A DNA stretch of 35,951 nt from the NCBI GenBank assembly GCA_030527795.1, contig JAUNAB010000003.1, positions 117,959 to 153,909 of the forward strand. Reading direction: 5' to 3'. Every line of letters begins with the position of its first letter. The stretch's first letter is position 1. The stretch is from Pasteurellaceae bacterium. GTDB taxonomy: Bacteria; Pseudomonadota; Gammaproteobacteria; Enterobacterales; Pasteurellaceae. The position numbers and the translations under genes are program-made. A model generated the notes under the pieces. The model searched no databases and was not told where the DNA came from. It saw only the letters and a program-made list of their open reading frames with translations. Positions 28,141-35,951 of this stretch are shown here, piece by piece.

Positions 28141-28206
28141 ATTTCAGTTGATTCCCCTTATTCCGTTCTTTAAATGAAGGAAAATACAGATTTCCTGACT
28201 TTTTAC

Positions 28207-28235
28207 TTGAGAATCGCAAATAAAGTGGGTATAAT
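28207..28235 (+). promoter_or_regulatory. Promoter of rpmB-rpmG
   Basis: TTGAGA (28207-28212), a 17-base spacer and a perfect TATAAT (28230-28235) form a near-consensus sigma-70 promoter. It predicts a start near 28242 and a leader of about 124 bases before rpmB. Confidence 0.85.
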
Positions 28236-28253
28236 CGCCAACCTTTAATATAG

Positions 28254-28343
28254 TAAGCGGGTCGAACTGTGCGACCTGACGAGGTGGCTGAAAACTAGCA
28301 GAAAAGCTAATGAACAGCAGTCCGAACCGTAAGCTCGAGCTTA
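28254..28343 (+). promoter_or_regulatory. Structured 5' leader of rpmB-rpmG
   Basis: Three hairpins can be drawn. The first is GGGTCG (28259-28264) with CGACCT (28272-28277) around a seven-base loop. The second is nested: GCTG (28287-28290) with CAGC (28315-28318), enclosing TAGC (28296-28299) with GCTA (28306-28309). The third is the perfect palindrome TAAGCTCGAGCTTA (28330-28343), about ten bases before the GGAG ribosome site. No T tract follows, so it is not a terminator. Control by ribosomal protein L28 or L33 is a guess. Confidence 0.6.
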
Positions 28344-28365
28344 TATTTAATTATTGGAGAATATT

Positions 28366-28602
28366 ATGTCTAGAGTCTGTCAAGTAACAGGCAAGCGTCC
28401 AGCTGTTGGTAACAACCGCTCACACGCATTAAACGCGACTCGTCGTCGTTTTCTACCAAATTTACACACTCACCGTTTTTGGGTTGAGAGTGAAAAACGT
28501 TTCGTAACCTTACGTTTAACTGCGAAAGGTATGCGTATTATTGATAAAAAAGGCATTGATGCAGTATTAGCTGATATCCGTGCGCGTGGCGAGAAAATCT
28601 AA
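28366..28602 (+). CDS. rpmB: 50S ribosomal protein L28
   Basis: L28 is a small basic protein of the large ribosomal subunit. The 78-residue product starts [20 protein letters not shown] and matches E. coli L28 in length. ATG at 28366 is used because GGAG at 28355-28358 is well spaced. The in-frame TTG at 28354 lies inside that ribosome site. rpmG follows after 11 bases. Confidence 0.97.
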   Translation: MSRVCQVTGKRPAVGNNRSHALNATRRRFLPNLHTHRFWVESEKRFVTLRLTAKGMRIIDKKGIDAVLADIRARGEKI

Positions 28603-28613
28603 GGAGCTAAACA

Positions 28614-28784
28614 ATGGCAGCTAAAGGTGCTCGTGAGAAAATCAAATTAGTTTCAACTGCTGAAACTGGTCATTTCTACACAACAACAAAAAATAAACGT
28701 AATATGCCAGAAAAAATGGAAATCAAAAAATTTGATCCCGTTGTGCGTAAACACGTTGTTTATAAAGAAGCTAAAATTAAATAA
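28614..28784 (+). CDS. rpmG: 50S ribosomal protein L33
   Basis: This 56-residue protein, [20 protein letters not shown] and onward to VYKEAKIK, is L33 of the large subunit. It is the cysteine-free form without a zinc ribbon (E. coli type). AAGGAG lies just before the ATG. It is in operon with rpmB and ends at a strong terminator. Confidence 0.97.
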   Translation: MAAKGAREKIKLVSTAETGHFYTTTKNKRNMPEKMEIKKFDPVVRKHVVYKEAKIK

Positions 28785-28800
28785 TTAGCAACGCTTTTGA

Positions 28801-28826
28801 AAACCCGACTTTGTTCGGGTTTTTTT
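28801..28826 (+). terminator. Terminator of rpmB-rpmG
   Basis: AACCCGA (28802-28808) pairs with TCGGGTT (28815-28821), followed by a run of T to 28826. Confidence 0.92.
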
Positions 28827-28845
28827 ATCGGTTATAGGATAGATT

Positions 28846-29658
28846 ATGCCTGAATTACCCGAAGTTGAAACCACGAAGAATGGTATAAGCCCTTACTTAC
28901 AAGGCTTTCACATTGAAAAAATTATCGTACGTCAGCCCAAATTACGTTGGCCCGTCAGCGAACAACTCTCTCAGCTGCACAATGTTAAGGTACGCGGACT
29001 CAGCCGCCGTGCTAAATATCTGATTATCCACACAGAACAAGGCGACATTATCGGGCATTTAGGGATGTCTGGTTCACTTCGCATTGTGCCGAAAAATGCA
29101 CCAATTGATAAACACGATCATTTAGATATCCTAATCAACAATGGAAAATTACTACGCTATAACGATCCCCGTCGCTTTGGTGCATGGTTATGGACAGATG
29201 ATTTAGCCCATTTCCCATTGTTCGCTAAGCTCGGCCCAGAACCTTTATCGGAAGCATTTAATGCAACCTATTTGTTCCAGAAATCCCGTAAAAAGCAAAC
29301 GCCCCTAAAAACATTTTTAATGGATAATGCGGTTGTAGTCGGCGTAGGCAATATTTACGCCAATGAAACGCTATTTTTATGTGGTTTACACCCGAAAAAA
29401 ACAGCGGGTTCACTAACGAATGCCCAATCGGCTCAACTGATAGAAACCATAAAAGCGGTACTATCAAAAGCCATTCAACAAGGTGGCACAACCTTAAAGG
29501 ATTTTCTGCAACCTGACGGACGCCCTGGCTATTTTGCACAACAGTTGCTAGTCTATGGTCGTCAAGGCAAACCCTGCCCCATTTGTCATAATGACATTCA
29601 AAGCCTGATGATCGGGCAACGCAATAGCTTTTTCTGCCCTCGTTGCCAAAAAATGTAA
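28846..29658 (+). CDS. mutM: Formamidopyrimidine-DNA glycosylase MutM (Fpg)
   Basis: MutM removes 8-oxoguanine and formamidopyrimidines and nicks the strand by beta,delta-elimination. The 270-residue product (E. coli 269) starts [10 protein letters not shown], where Pro2 is the nucleophile and Glu3 the acid. It has the Lys in LSRRAKYLI, a helix-two-turn-helix at [13 protein letters not shown] and a C-terminal zinc finger CPICHNDIQ...FFCPRCQ. TATAGG lies near the ATG. It ends three bases before the repeat hairpin at 29660. Confidence 0.97.
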   Translation: MPELPEVETTKNGISPYLQGFHIEKIIVRQPKLRWPVSEQLSQLHNVKVRGLSRRAKYLIIHTEQGDIIGHLGMSGSLRIVPKNAPIDKHDHLDILINNGKLLRYNDPRRFGAWLWTDDLAHFPLFAKLGPEPLSEAFNATYLFQKSRKKQTPLKTFLMDNAVVVGVGNIYANETLFLCGLHPKKTAGSLTNAQSAQLIETIKAVLSKAIQQGGTTLKDFLQPDGRPGYFAQQLLVYGRQGKPCPICHNDIQSLMIGQRNSFFCPRCQKM

Positions 29659-29659
29659 A

Positions 29660-29703
29660 AAAACCGCGGTCAAAAAAACGCTTAAATTTTTGACCGCGCT
29701 TTA
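29660..29703. terminator. Inverted pair of uptake-signal-like repeats between mutM and slyX
   Basis: AAAACCGCGGTCAAAAA (29660-29676) and TTTTTGACCGCGCTTT (29687-29702) face each other around ACGCTTAAA-type sequence. The right copy carries a C for G change in its core (GCGCT). The pair fills the gap between the convergent mutM and slyX ends. Confidence 0.78.
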
Positions 29704-29706
29704 ACC

Positions 29707-29928
29707 CTAATAATGCGGTGGAGGCGTTTCTTCGGCTTGACTTGCAATCTGAGAAGGTTGTAAATCTTTCAATTTACCCACTAAATAACGCACCTGAACT
29801 TGCAATTTATCAATGGCAAATTGCTGATCGATTAAAACTTGATTAAGTTGCTCTAATAAGTTGTCCTGAAACGTTAATTTCATCTCTAATTCGGCAAGAC
29901 GCTTACTGATTTTCTCTGAATTTTGCAT
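29707..29928 (-). CDS. slyX: SlyX protein
   Basis: This 73-residue coiled-coil protein of unknown function (E. coli 72) has a leucine/glutamine heptad core ([20 protein letters not shown]) and the conserved tail [15 protein letters not shown]. It is divergent from fkpA, as in enterobacteria. Confidence 0.94.
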   Translation of the reverse strand: MQNSEKISKRLAELEMKLTFQDNLLEQLNQVLIDQQFAIDKLQVQVRYLVGKLKDLQPSQIASQAEETPPPHY

Positions 29929-29945
29929 AATATTGTAAAAAGGGG

Positions 29946-29974
29946 TTGTACATTTTGTTAATACACTTTACCCT
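29946..29974 (+). promoter_or_regulatory. Candidate promoter of fkpA
   Basis: TTGTAC (29946-29951), a 17-base spacer and TACCCT (29969-29974) are a fair sigma-70 match in the slyX/fkpA divergent gap. I could not see a clear sigma-E box. Confidence 0.4.
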
Positions 29975-30012
29975 ATCCTCTGTAATTTTCAAAACAAGCA
30001 AAAGGTAATTCA

Positions 30013-30711
30013 ATGAAAAAAATTTCAGTTGTCGCATTATTCATCGGTTCTGTCTTCGCTCATAACGTATTCGCAGAAAATGCAAATTACAAAGATACGT
30101 CCTATGCCGTTGGTGCGTATTTTGCAAGTGAATTAAAAGATATGATTGATGCACAAAAGGGTTTAGTTGATTACGATCAAGCGAAAATCTTAGCGGGTGT
30201 GAAAGACACTTTAGACGGCAAAGTGGATTTAAGCGATAAACAATTAGGTGCAACCTTAACCGAGCTAACCGCGAAATTAAAAGCTGATAGCCAAAAGAAA
30301 CAAGCAGAGCAAGCTCAACAAGCTAAAGCAGACGGTGAAAAATTTGCCGCTGAATTTAAGAAAAAAGACGGCGTAAAAGAAACGCAATCAGGCTTGTTAT
30401 ATCGCATTGAAAACGCAGGCAATGGCGAAACCATTAAGCCGACAGATTTAGTCAAAGTGCATTACACAGGGAAATTGCCAAATGGTAAAGTCTTCGACAG
30501 TTCTGTTCAACGTGGCACGCCTGCTGAATTTAAATTGAATCAAGTGATCCCAGGTTGGACAGAAGGTTTACAATTAGTCAAAAAAGGGGGCAAAATTGAG
30601 TTAGTCATCCCTGCCAAACTTGCCTATGGCGAAAGTTCTACAGGCCCAATTCCACCAAATTCAACCCTGTATTTTGAAGTGGAAGTTTTAGACGTTAATC
30701 CGTCAAAATAA
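30013..30711 (+). CDS. fkpA: Periplasmic FKBP-type peptidyl-prolyl isomerase FkpA
   Basis: FkpA folds periplasmic proteins as a V-shaped dimer. The 232-residue product has a signal peptide ending NVFA (cleavage near residue 21), then a helical dimerisation domain with a Gln/Lys/Ala-rich stretch. A C-terminal FKBP domain follows with VKVHYTGKLPNGKVFDSS, VIPGWTEGLQLVKKGG, LVIPAKLAYGE and IPPNSTLYFEVEVLDV. It is shorter than E. coli FkpA (270) in the helical part. A single uptake-like repeat follows its stop. Confidence 0.94.
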   Translation: MKKISVVALFIGSVFAHNVFAENANYKDTSYAVGAYFASELKDMIDAQKGLVDYDQAKILAGVKDTLDGKVDLSDKQLGATLTELTAKLKADSQKKQAEQAQQAKADGEKFAAEFKKKDGVKETQSGLLYRIENAGNGETIKPTDLVKVHYTGKLPNGKVFDSSVQRGTPAEFKLNQVIPGWTEGLQLVKKGGKIELVIPAKLAYGESSTGPIPPNSTLYFEVEVLDVNPSK

Positions 30712-30716
30712 CCCTA

Positions 30717-30734
30717 TTTTTTGACCGCGGTTTT
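30717..30734 (-). repeat. Uptake-signal-like repeat after fkpA
   Basis: The minus strand reads AAAACCGCGGTCAAAAAA. It lies six bases after the fkpA stop, alone, and can form no long hairpin by itself. Confidence 0.75.
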
Positions 30735-30785
30735 GCCATACTGATTGCCCCCTCCAATGTGTCGGGGCGTTATTATGAGAATGAT

Positions 30786-31466
30786 ATGTTGATTGAAAAA
30801 CAACCCTTTACCGAAGAAGATAAAACCATTTTACATTCCTATCGTGCGGTAGTGGACGGCGTGAGTGCGTTAATTGGTGCGCATTGCGAAATTGTATTAC
30901 ATTCTTTAGAAGATTTAGAACATTCAGCCATTTGCATTGCCAATGGACACAATACTCATCGCCAAGAAGGTTCGCCAATTACCGATTTAGCGTTAAAATC
31001 ATTACATAATATGAAAACCGATAGCGTATCCAAACCTTATTTTACAAGAGCAAAAAGTAACAGCCTGATGAAATCGGTGACGATTGCCATTCGGAATAAA
31101 AGCCAACGAATTATCGGTTTATTATGCATCAATATCAATTTGGACGTTCCCGTTTCACAATTTCTGCAAACGCTGGTGCCAACCCAACACCAAGATGAAA
31201 CATCGGCGGTAAATTTCGCCAGTTCTGTTGAAGAATTAGTAGCACAAACTGTGGAAAAAACCATTGAAGAAGTGACATCAGATCGGCTCGTTGCTAACAA
31301 TAATAAAAACCGTCAAATTGTGATGTCATTATTTGAAAAAGGCATTTTTGATATCAAAGATGCGATCAATTTGGTGGCGGAACGGCTAAACATTTCACGC
31401 CATACGGTTTATTTGTATATTCGTCAGATCAAACAAGATGATCACATTAAACAGGAAGAAAAATAA
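30786..31466 (+). CDS. yheO: YheO-like PAS and helix-turn-helix regulator
   Basis: This protein has a PAS-like YheO domain, with conserved HCEIVLHSLEDLEHSAICIAN and SLMKSVTIAIRNKSQRIIGL. It also has a C-terminal helix-turn-helix in NLVAERLNISRHTVYLYIRQ. The E. coli homologue sits in the same tus neighbourhood. I use ATG at 30786 (226 residues); an in-frame GTG at 30759 would add nine residues, and neither has a strong ribosome site. Its stop overlaps the tusD start (TAATG), so they are coupled. Its targets are unknown. Confidence 0.88.
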   Translation: MLIEKQPFTEEDKTILHSYRAVVDGVSALIGAHCEIVLHSLEDLEHSAICIANGHNTHRQEGSPITDLALKSLHNMKTDSVSKPYFTRAKSNSLMKSVTIAIRNKSQRIIGLLCININLDVPVSQFLQTLVPTQHQDETSAVNFASSVEELVAQTVEKTIEEVTSDRLVANNNKNRQIVMSLFEKGIFDIKDAINLVAERLNISRHTVYLYIRQIKQDDHIKQEEK

Positions 31467-31846
31467 TGCGTTATGTTCTTGCCATTAAGCAACCCATTTT
31501 TGGTCACCAAGGTGCTTTTTTAGCCTACCAATTTGCACAAGCGTTAGTAGAACAAGGGCATCAACTGAGCCAAGTTTTCTTTTTTCAACAAGCAGTTAGC
31601 CACGGCAATGAATTGGTATATCCCTCACAAGATGAATTTAATTTACAACACGCGTGGCAACAGCTCAGTAAACAACATAATATTCCATTACATTTATGTA
31701 TTGCTGCGGCACAGCGGCGTGGTGTAGTAGATACGCTTAGTAGCCCAATAGCAGAAAAACAAAATTTAGCCGCGGGCTTTATTCTTGCTGGATTAGGCGA
31801 ATTTAGCAAAGCGGTTTTTGAAGCCGATCGTGTTATCACGTTATGA
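31466..31846 (+). CDS. tusD: Sulfurtransferase complex subunit TusD
   Basis: TusD takes persulfide sulfur from TusA and passes it via TusE to MnmA for 2-thiouridine at the tRNA wobble base. The 126-residue product has the catalytic Cys in LHLCIAAAQRRGV and the DsrE-fold ends AAGFILAGLGEFSKAVFEADRVI. Its stop overlaps tusC by four bases (ATGA). Confidence 0.94.
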   Translation: MRYVLAIKQPIFGHQGAFLAYQFAQALVEQGHQLSQVFFFQQAVSHGNELVYPSQDEFNLQHAWQQLSKQHNIPLHLCIAAAQRRGVVDTLSSPIAEKQNLAAGFILAGLGEFSKAVFEADRVITL

Positions 31847-32205
31847 TTAAATTAGGCATTATTTTAAAAAGCGCCCCTTTCGGTACAGCAAATAGCCGTG
31901 AAGGGTTAGACTTATTATTGGCAGCCAGTGCCTTTTGTTCAGAAGATGAAATCGCAATTTATTTCGTCAATGAAGGCGTGTTAAATTTGCAAGGGCAACA
32001 ACAGCCCGAATTACTTTTACAAAAAGATTTTATCCGCACCTTCAAATTATTGGCATTATACGAACTGGAACAGCGTTATATCTGTCACGAATCATTACAA
32101 CAATTTGGTTTAGAACACAATAACTTAGTACTATCCGCCACGCCCATTAGCTTCGCCGAAATGACAACCCAATGGCGAAATATTCCAAAACTTTTTACAT
32201 TTTGA
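31843..32205 (+). CDS. tusC: Sulfurtransferase complex subunit TusC
   Basis: TusC is a structural partner of TusB and TusD in the TusBCD hexamer. The 120-residue product (E. coli 119) shows KSAPFGTANSREGLDLLLAASAF, a family mark. It starts on the ATGA overlap with tusD. Its stop codon TGA (32203-32205) is part of an uptake-like repeat. Confidence 0.93.
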   Translation: MIKLGIILKSAPFGTANSREGLDLLLAASAFCSEDEIAIYFVNEGVLNLQGQQQPELLLQKDFIRTFKLLALYELEQRYICHESLQQFGLEHNNLVLSATPISFAEMTTQWRNIPKLFTF

Positions 32206-32216
32206 CCGCGGTTTTA
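32201..32216 (-). repeat. Uptake-signal-like repeat at the tusC-tusB junction
   Basis: The plus strand reads TTTGACCGCGGTTTTA. The TGA within it is the tusC stop codon and the rest fills the 13-base gap before the tusB ATG, leaving no purine-rich ribosome site there. Confidence 0.75.
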
Positions 32217-32218
32217 TT

Positions 32219-32509
32219 ATGCTCTACACCTTCTCACAAGCCAATTATTCCTCAACGCAATTTAGCCAATATCTAAAAACCGCGGCCAAAAATGACGCCA
32301 TATTACTTTGGCAAGACGGCGTACTACTCGGCTTAATACAAACACAGCACTTTCATTTAACACAAGCCCCTTGTTATGCGTTGTTGAACGATGTAGAAGC
32401 CCGCGGTTTAACGCAACAGCTCACAGAGAAATTGCCAGAATTAAAATTGATTACATTCGCCGAACTGGTTCGCTTAACCGAACAACACTATCCACAGCTC
32501 GCCTTGTAA
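32219..32509 (+). CDS. tusB: Sulfurtransferase complex subunit TusB
   Basis: TusB is the third subunit of TusBCD. The 96-residue product (E. coli 95) begins MLYTFSQANYSSTQF and shows ILLWQDGVLLGL, YALLNDVEARGLTQQL and ITFAELVRLTEQH, the family pattern. The ribosome site region is occupied by the repeat at 32201, so translation may depend on coupling to tusC. A second, one-base-changed repeat (ACCGCGGCCAAA, 32279-32290) lies inside. Confidence 0.93.
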   Translation: MLYTFSQANYSSTQFSQYLKTAAKNDAILLWQDGVLLGLIQTQHFHLTQAPCYALLNDVEARGLTQQLTEKLPELKLITFAELVRLTEQHYPQLAL

Positions 32510-32534
32510 TCTCCGCAAGCGTTGAGCTTATTCC

Positions 32535-32563
32535 TTGACATTTACGATTCATCGCATTACAAT
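32535..32563 (+). promoter_or_regulatory. Promoter of the str operon
   Basis: A perfect TTGACA (32535-32540), 17 bases and TACAAT (32558-32563) give a strong sigma-70 promoter about 77 bases before rpsL. Confidence 0.88.
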
Positions 32564-32624
32564 TCGCCGTCTATTTCTTTATGAAATGGATTTGAGATAC
32601 ATATTTTATTATGAATTTTTTTAA

Positions 32625-33014
<390 letters not shown>

Positions 33015-33070
33015 TGGTTCTCCGTTAAGTAAGGCCAAACGTCTAAATTAGTAAATACTATTTAAACCAT

Positions 33071-33110
33071 AAACTCCAGTCAAAGGCGGCTTGCCGCAAT
33101 AGATGAGTTT
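33071..33110 (+). promoter_or_regulatory. Candidate S7 target hairpin between rpsL and rpsG
   Basis: AAACTC (33071-33076) pairs with GAGTTT (33105-33110) and encloses GCGG-CTTG-CCGC (33086-33097), a hairpin with a CUUG tetraloop. In E. coli the rpsL-rpsG gap binds S7 for feedback control. Here the same gap (137 bases) holds this nested structure. The equation of the two is inference. Confidence 0.5.
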
Positions 33111-33136
33111 TGGATATCCTGAAGATTAATATTTAA

Positions 33137-33622
<486 letters not shown>

Positions 33623-33642
33623 TCGTTTAACGATATTTTTCG

Positions 33643-33684
33643 AGGCTCCATCGCTAGTTCGTAAGAACAATTTCAATGGAGCCT
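33643..33684 (+). promoter_or_regulatory. Nested hairpin with GNRA tetraloop between rpsG and fusA
   Basis: AGGCTCCAT (33643-33651) pairs with ATGGAGCCT (33676-33684), a 9-bp stem. Inside it GTTC-GTAA-GAAC (33657-33668) forms a 4-bp hairpin with a GUAA tetraloop. Only two T follow, so it is not a good terminator. A smaller stem, ATCGT-TTA-ACGAT then ATTTTT, lies just upstream at the rpsG stop (33622-33639). Confidence 0.7.
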
Positions 33685-33730
33685 TCCCCATATTTAAAAT
33701 TTCAATATTAAACCAAACAAGGTAATAATA

Positions 33731-35833
33731 ATGGCTCGTACAACCCCTATATCACTTTACCGTAACATTGGTATTAGTGCGCACATCGATGCGGGTAAAA
33801 CTACTACCACTGAGCGTATCTTATTCTATACTGGTGTAAGTCATAAGATCGGTGAAGTGCACGATGGTGCAGCGACAATGGACTGGATGGAACAAGAACA
33901 AGAGCGTGGTATCACAATCACCTCTGCGGCAACAACCGCATTCTGGTCTGGTATGTCACAACAATATCCACAACACCGTATCAACGTAATTGATACTCCG
34001 GGACACGTTGACTTCACAATTGAAGTTGAACGTTCAATGCGTGTTCTTGATGGTGCAGTAATGGTTTACTGTGCTGTAGGTGGTGTGCAACCACAATCTG
34101 AAACTGTATGGCGTCAAGCAAACAAATATAACGTACCACGTTTAGCGTTTGTTAACAAAATGGACCGTACAGGTGCAAACTTCTTACGCGTAGTTGATCA
34201 AATCAAAACTCGCTTAGGCGGTAATGCTGTGGCGTTACAACTTCCAATCGGTGCAGAAGAAAGCTTCACTGGTGTTGTTGATTTAGTAAAAATGAAAGCA
34301 ATCAACTGGAATGAAGCTGACCAAGGTATGACCTTCACTTATGAAGATATTCCAGCAGATATGTTAGATGCTTGTGAAGAACGTCGTGCAATGTTAGTTG
34401 AAGCTGCAGCAGAAGCATCAGAAGAATTAATGAACAAATTCTTTGAAGAAGGCGACTTAACAGAAGAAGAAATCAAAACTGCTTTACGTCAACGTGTATT
34501 AGCAGGTGAAATCATCCCTGTTTGCTGTGGTTCTGCCTTCAAAAATAAAGGCGTTCAAGCAATGCTTGATGCGGTAATTGATTATTTACCAGCACCAACA
34601 GATATTCCAGCAATTAAAGGTATCAACTTAGATGAAACTGAAGGTGAACGTCACGCTGATGATAATGAACCATTCTCATCATTAGCATTTAAAATTGCAA
34701 CTGACCCATTTGTTGGTAACTTAACCTTCTTCCGTGTATATTCAGGTGTAATTAACTCTGGCGATACCGTAATGAACTCCGTAAAACAAAAACGTGAGCG
34801 TTTCGGTCGTATCGTACAGATGCACGCAAACAAACGTGAAGAAATTAAAGAAGTTCGTGCGGGCGATATCGCAGCTGCAATCGGCTTAAAAGATGTGACA
34901 ACTGGTGATACATTATGTTCACTTGAAGCACCAATTATTCTTGAGCGTATGGAATTCCCAGAACCTGTAATTTCTGTGGCAGTGGAACCAAAAACTAAAG
35001 CAGACCAAGAAAAAATGGGTCTAGCATTAGGTCGTCTTGCTCAAGAAGACCCTTCATTCCGTGTTCACACTGATGAAGAATCTGGTGAAACCATCATTTC
35101 AGGTATGGGTGAATTACACTTAGATATTATCGTTGACCGTATGCGTCGCGAGTTTAAAGTGGAAGCAAATATCGGTAAACCACAAGTATCTTACCGTGAA
35201 ACCATCCGTACTGAAGTTAAAGATGTTCAAGGTAAACATGCAAAACAATCTGGTGGTCGTGGTCAATATGGTGATGTGGTTATTGATATGTACCCACTTG
35301 ATCCTGAAGGTCCAGGTTATGAATTTATCAACGACATCAAAGGTGGTGTGATTCCTGGTGAATACATCCCTGCGGTTGATAAAGGTATCCAAGAACAACT
35401 TAAATCAGGTCCATTAGCAGGTTACCCTGTTGTTGATCTTGGTATTCGTTTACACTATGGTTCATACCATGATGTTGACTCATCAGAATTAGCATTTAAA
35501 CTTGCTGCATCATTGGCATTTAAAACTGCGTTTGCTAAGGCGAACCCAGTATTACTTGAGCCAATTATGAAAGTAGAAGTAGAAACACCACCTGACTATG
35601 TTGGTGATGTAATCGGTGACTTAAGCCGCCGTCGTGCTATGGTAAATGGTCAAGAAGCAAATGAATTTGTTGTAAAAATCAACGCTGAAGTACCACTTTC
35701 AGAAATGTTTGGTTATGCAACTGACCTTCGTTCACAAACCCAAGGTCGTGCTTCTTACTCAATGGAACCATTAAAATACGCAGAAGCACCGAAAAACGTT
35801 GCTGAAGCTGTTATTGAAGCTCGTAGAAAATAA
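33731..35833 (+). CDS. fusA: Elongation factor G
   Basis: EF-G drives translocation and, with RRF, ribosome recycling. The 700-residue product (E. coli 704) has the G domain with [37 protein letters not shown] and [11 protein letters not shown], then domains II to V. Domain IV has [15 protein letters not shown]. Codon use is strongly biased, as expected for a highly expressed gene. tuf follows 62 bases later. Confidence 0.98.
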   Translation: MARTTPISLYRNIGISAHIDAGKTTTTERILFYTGVSHKIGEVHDGAATMDWMEQEQERGITITSAATTAFWSGMSQQYPQHRINVIDTPGHVDFTIEVERSMRVLDGAVMVYCAVGGVQPQSETVWRQANKYNVPRLAFVNKMDRTGANFLRVVDQIKTRLGGNAVALQLPIGAEESFTGVVDLVKMKAINWNEADQGMTFTYEDIPADMLDACEERRAMLVEAAAEASEELMNKFFEEGDLTEEEIKTALRQRVLAGEIIPVCCGSAFKNKGVQAMLDAVIDYLPAPTDIPAIKGINLDETEGERHADDNEPFSSLAFKIATDPFVGNLTFFRVYSGVINSGDTVMNSVKQKRERFGRIVQMHANKREEIKEVRAGDIAAAIGLKDVTTGDTLCSLEAPIILERMEFPEPVISVAVEPKTKADQEKMGLALGRLAQEDPSFRVHTDEESGETIISGMGELHLDIIVDRMRREFKVEANIGKPQVSYRETIRTEVKDVQGKHAKQSGGRGQYGDVVIDMYPLDPEGPGYEFINDIKGGVIPGEYIPAVDKGIQEQLKSGPLAGYPVVDLGIRLHYGSYHDVDSSELAFKLAASLAFKTAFAKANPVLLEPIMKVEVETPPDYVGDVIGDLSRRRAMVNGQEANEFVVKINAEVPLSEMFGYATDLRSQTQGRASYSMEPLKYAEAPKNVAEAVIEARRK

Positions 35834-35848
35834 TTAATTTTAACCAAA

Positions 35849-35872
35849 ACCCAAGGGAGTATCCCCTTGGGT
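35849..35872 (+). promoter_or_regulatory. Hairpin between fusA and tuf
   Basis: ACCCAAGGG (35849-35857) pairs with CCCTTGGGT (35864-35872) around AGTATC. ATCTTTAA follows, a weak tail, so it may be a partial attenuator or an RNA-processing or stabilising element. Confidence 0.6.
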
Positions 35873-35895
35873 ATCTTTAAATAGGAAACTTAATC

Positions 35896-35951
35896 GTGTC
35901 TAAAGAAAAATTTGAACGTACAAAACCGCACGTTAACGTGGGTACAATCGG
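35896..35951 (+). CDS. tuf: Elongation factor Tu, 5' end (3' outside window)
   Basis: The frame from GTG at 35896 reads VSKEKFERTKPHVNVGTI, the EF-Tu N-terminus with initiator Met from GTG. The gene runs off the window after 18 codons. ATAGGAAAC lies before the start. A GTG start for the tuf copy after fusA is also used in E. coli. EF-Tu carries aminoacyl-tRNA to the ribosome. Confidence 0.95.
   Translation, partial: MSKEKFERTKPHVNVGTI

Noticed and set aside
28276-28330. Hammerhead-ribozyme-like words (CTGACGAG ... GAAA, CTAATGA ... CCGAA) in the rpmB leader
   Set aside because: The stretch between the two words cannot form the required stem II and no stem I/III pairing surrounds them, so the catalytic core cannot be built.
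603-32290. Reading the many CCGCGG repeats as a CRISPR array or REP element
   Set aside because: The copies are spread over tens of kilobases, on both strands, inside and between genes, with no regular spacing or cas genes. The layout fits uptake signals.
34651-34833. Small antisense open frames within fusA and other ribosomal genes
   Set aside because: They are shadows of strongly biased codon use in the sense genes, without start signals or similarity.

Overview
The window is ordinary chromosomal DNA of a gammaproteobacterium, almost certainly a member of the Pasteurellaceae. The evidence is protein similarity to Haemophilus-type homologues throughout, conserved gene clusters (coaBC-dut-slmA-yheU-crp beside radC-rpmB-rpmG-mutM; slyX/fkpA-yheO-tusDCB-rpsL-rpsG-fusA-tuf; trmO/menA-rraA; pepD/gpt) and a dense uptake-signal-like repeat. 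The genus cannot be settled from the sequence alone. The repeat is striking: its consensus is roughly AAAACCGCGGTCAAAAA plus a distal T-rich run. This has the architecture of the Haemophilus DNA uptake sequence, but with a palindromic ACCGCGGT core in place of AAGTGCGGT. I found no exact canonical AAGTGCGGT in the window.

Layout. Positions 1-4763 hold the galU 3' end, glpX, zapB, pepD, gpt and a DUF2301-like membrane protein. Positions 4764-8870 are an AT-rich, repeat-free accessory operon: a zinc sugar-acid dehydrogenase and a three-part TRAP transporter, behind a perfect CRP site. Positions 9012-18640 hold an ABC exporter, a cold-shock protein, selA-selB, trmO, menA-rraA and a DASS-family anion symporter. 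Positions 18853-22068 are a decayed L-fucose operon. fucR has a nonsense codon, fucI has a nonsense codon and is fused by deletion to the last third of fucP (fucK, fucU and fucA are missing), and fucO has a one-base frameshift. A perfect CRP site still sits upstream of fucI. Positions 22159-24728 hold an orphan rbsK, a methyltransferase and crp. Positions 24749-28784 hold the yheU/slmA/dut/coaBC operon and, divergently, radC, rpmB and rpmG. Positions 28846-35951 hold mutM, slyX, fkpA, the yheO-tusDCB cluster and the str operon, ending inside tuf.

How the parts fit. crp lies in the same window as two perfect and two near-perfect candidate CRP sites, in front of carbon-source genes (the TRAP operon, fuc and the DASS carrier). 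The translation genes carry structured leaders: a three-hairpin leader before rpmB and a hairpin in each gap of the str operon. Back-to-back pairs of the uptake-like repeat form long hairpins at gene ends and probably double as terminators. I saw no tRNA, rRNA, CRISPR array, insertion sequence or prophage gene, and no gene-free stretch longer than about 240 bases.
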